Shown here one piece after another: positions 5,714 through 6,863 of a DNA stretch of 6,863 nt (position 1 is the stretch's first letter; each line of letters opens with the position of its first letter). The DNA lies in assembly GCA_003218935.1 (NCBI GenBank), contig QHPA01000154.1, positions 1-6,863 on the forward strand. The letters run 5' to 3'. Source of the stretch: Verrucomicrobiota bacterium (GTDB lineage Bacteria; Verrucomicrobiota; Verrucomicrobiia; Limisphaerales; AV2). The notes below the pieces were generated by a model. That model ran no database searches. It worked only from the letters and a program-made list of their open reading frames with translations, and was not told where the DNA came from. A program made the translations under genes and the position numbers.

Positions 5714-6863
5714 TCACAGCTCGAACACCGCCACTTTCCGCAGGCCGAGCCTTAACGGCAGCCAGCCAAGCCAAAGTGACAGCAAGGCGAAGGCAACCCA
5801 ACTGCCAATCAACCAGCCGACGGAAGGCTCACCCAACCGCGCCCAGGACCACGGCGAACCAACGGCCAGCAAAGTCACTGAGGCAACAATGTAAAGAAAA
5901 CTCAGCACCAGACAAAATGTGCCGCCGAAGCCGCTGACGATTTTGCTGGGATTGTCCTCTTTGAAATTCGGGTAAAGCGCGCCCAATCCGATGGCCAGTC
6001 CGTTCAGCGTAAACGTCATGAGGGTGACGGCAGCCATGAAATAAAGCGTGCGCTCCATCGGCAATTTGAGCATGTGACAGGACAGCGAGATCAATCCGAG
6101 CGTGACGCCGAGCGAAGCGATGTTAGCCAGCCAGTATTTCGTCTTGACCACACGCATCAGTCCCGGCGGCGCCAGCCCGACAATCCAGAGCCGTTTGCCT
6201 TCCAGGGAAAATTGCGGATAAACGAAGCGCGTCGTCAACGTGGCGAGATTGAGCGAGCAAGCCCCCAGGTTCAGATAGGAGACCAGGTGCACCCAAAAGG
6301 GGTTGGTCAGTTGTTGTGAAAAATGGCGCAGGTTGATGATATACGCGCCGAGCAGCCCGAACAGCACAAGCGTCTGCCCCCACTGGCTCGTGTCCCGCCA
6401 GAAGACGCGAATGTCTTTCACCAGCAGCGCGCGGATGTCCACCGGCACGCCGGGCAAAACGTTGACGGCGCGTTCGACAATGCCGCGGTGGTAATCAAAG
6501 TTGCGCTGTCGTTCCTGCCAGAGGCGGAACCAGGTCCATTGCCAGAACACGCTGCCACGGCTCTGCACGGTCGAAGCGGCATCGTAGAACGGGCCGCCCA
6601 TGCGCGTGAAGGCGAGGCAACCGAAGAAGAGCGAGTGACTCAGCAGGACCAGCGCGAAAAATCCGGCGCCGCTCCACGCTCCTTCCGACCAATGCAACAC
6701 GCCGGCGGACAGCCAGTAGCTGGGCAGCAGCGCGAATTGCGCGAAGCGCGTTTTCATCAGGAGACGGTCCAGCACGGCCAGCACCCGCGTTTCGAGCATT
6801 TCGTCGGAGATCGGCTCGGCCTTCAACCACGACGCCGCAACGACAAGCATGAGTATCGCCAGG
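5714..6863 (-). CDS. ABC-2 type transporter permease, N-terminus beyond window
   Basis: The frame is open to the window edge. The first internal ATG is at 6850, but codons upstream read LAIL with no stop, so the true start probably lies outside. The 382 residues seen (numbered here from the ATG at 6850) hold hydrophobic segments at about 62-82, 158-174, 188-206, 245-263, 268-292, 310-330 and 345-365. A cytoplasmic stretch with VKDIRVFWRDTSQWGQ (144-159) comes before the main membrane bundle, and NFKEDNPSKIVSGFGG (295-310) sits between helices. Both resemble the putative ABC-2 permease family PF16949 (ABC_tran_2), whose members are about 500-600 residues long. An ATP-binding subunit gene would be expected upstream, outside the window. 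The exported substrate is unknown. Family assignment is by recall of its conserved motifs. Confidence 0.85.
   Translation of the reverse strand, partial: LAILMLVVAASWLKAEPISDEMLETRVLAVLDRLLMKTRFAQFALLPSYWLSAGVLHWSEGAWSGAGFFALVLLSHSLFFGCLAFTRMGGPFYDAASTVQSRGSVFWQWTWFRLWQERQRNFDYHRGIVERAVNVLPGVPVDIRALLVKDIRVFWRDTSQWGQTLVLFGLLGAYIINLRHFSQQLTNPFWVHLVSYLNLGACSLNLATLTTRFVYPQFSLEGKRLWIVGLAPPGLMRVVKTKYWLANIASLGVTLGLISLSCHMLKLPMERTLYFMAAVTLMTFTLNGLAIGLGALYPNFKEDNPSKIVSGFGGTFCLVLSFLYIVASVTLLAVGSPWSWARLGEPSVGWLIGSWVAFALLSLWLGWLPLRLGLRKVAVFEL

Noticed and set aside
5260..5937. Plus-strand open frame of 225 codons opposite the coiled-coil and permease genes
   Set aside because: It crosses two better-supported minus-strand genes and their spacer, and its product is low-complexity Arg/Pro/Ala-rich.

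Overview
The window is high-GC, closely packed bacterial chromosome. The protein sequences, in particular the IleS ending in a CxxC...CxxC zinc finger and the ABC-2 type permease, look most like Verrucomicrobia of the Pedosphaera/Limisphaerales kind. The palindromic repeats fit that too: I recall similar repeats from such genomes. This assignment is from memory of family sequences, not from a search.

Layout, left to right. (1) A complete isoleucyl-tRNA synthetase gene, ileS, fills 30-2915 on the minus strand. Its stop codon abuts a small palindrome. Compared from memory with E. coli IleS, the protein has two in-frame insertions (about 36 and 20 residues) and lacks about 40 residues of the anticodon-binding domain. 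The 20-residue insertion is encoded by a 60-bp twin-hairpin repeat. (2) Bases 2916-3247 separate the divergent ileS and the next gene. They hold a good ileS promoter and at least two palindromic repeats. (3) A LOG-family (TIGR00730-like) Rossmann-fold nucleotide-binding protein lies on the plus strand at 3248-4279. (4) After a 51-bp convergent gap come two minus-strand genes joined by an ATGA overlap (4331-4849 and 4846-5520). Both encode small coiled-coil proteins with one C-terminal membrane anchor, and I do not recognise either. (5) A 193-bp spacer follows. (6) The 3' part of a multi-pass ABC-2 type permease gene lies at 5714-6863 on the minus strand; its N-terminus is outside the window.

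How the genes work together. I see no single pathway. ileS is housekeeping translation and the LOG protein probably acts on nucleotides. The permease would need an ATPase partner, presumably encoded upstream outside the window. The two tail-anchored proteins are almost certainly co-expressed and may form a membrane-bound pair. Three start codons (ileS, the LOG gene and the first coiled-coil gene) have no clear Shine-Dalgarno sequence and have promoter-like hexamers very close by, which suggests leaderless or very short-leader transcripts.

The most unusual content is the set of palindromic repeats in and around ileS, one of which has become protein-coding sequence, together with the apparent loss of a conserved block from the anticodon-binding domain. 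I found no CRISPR array, tRNA, rRNA or transposase gene.
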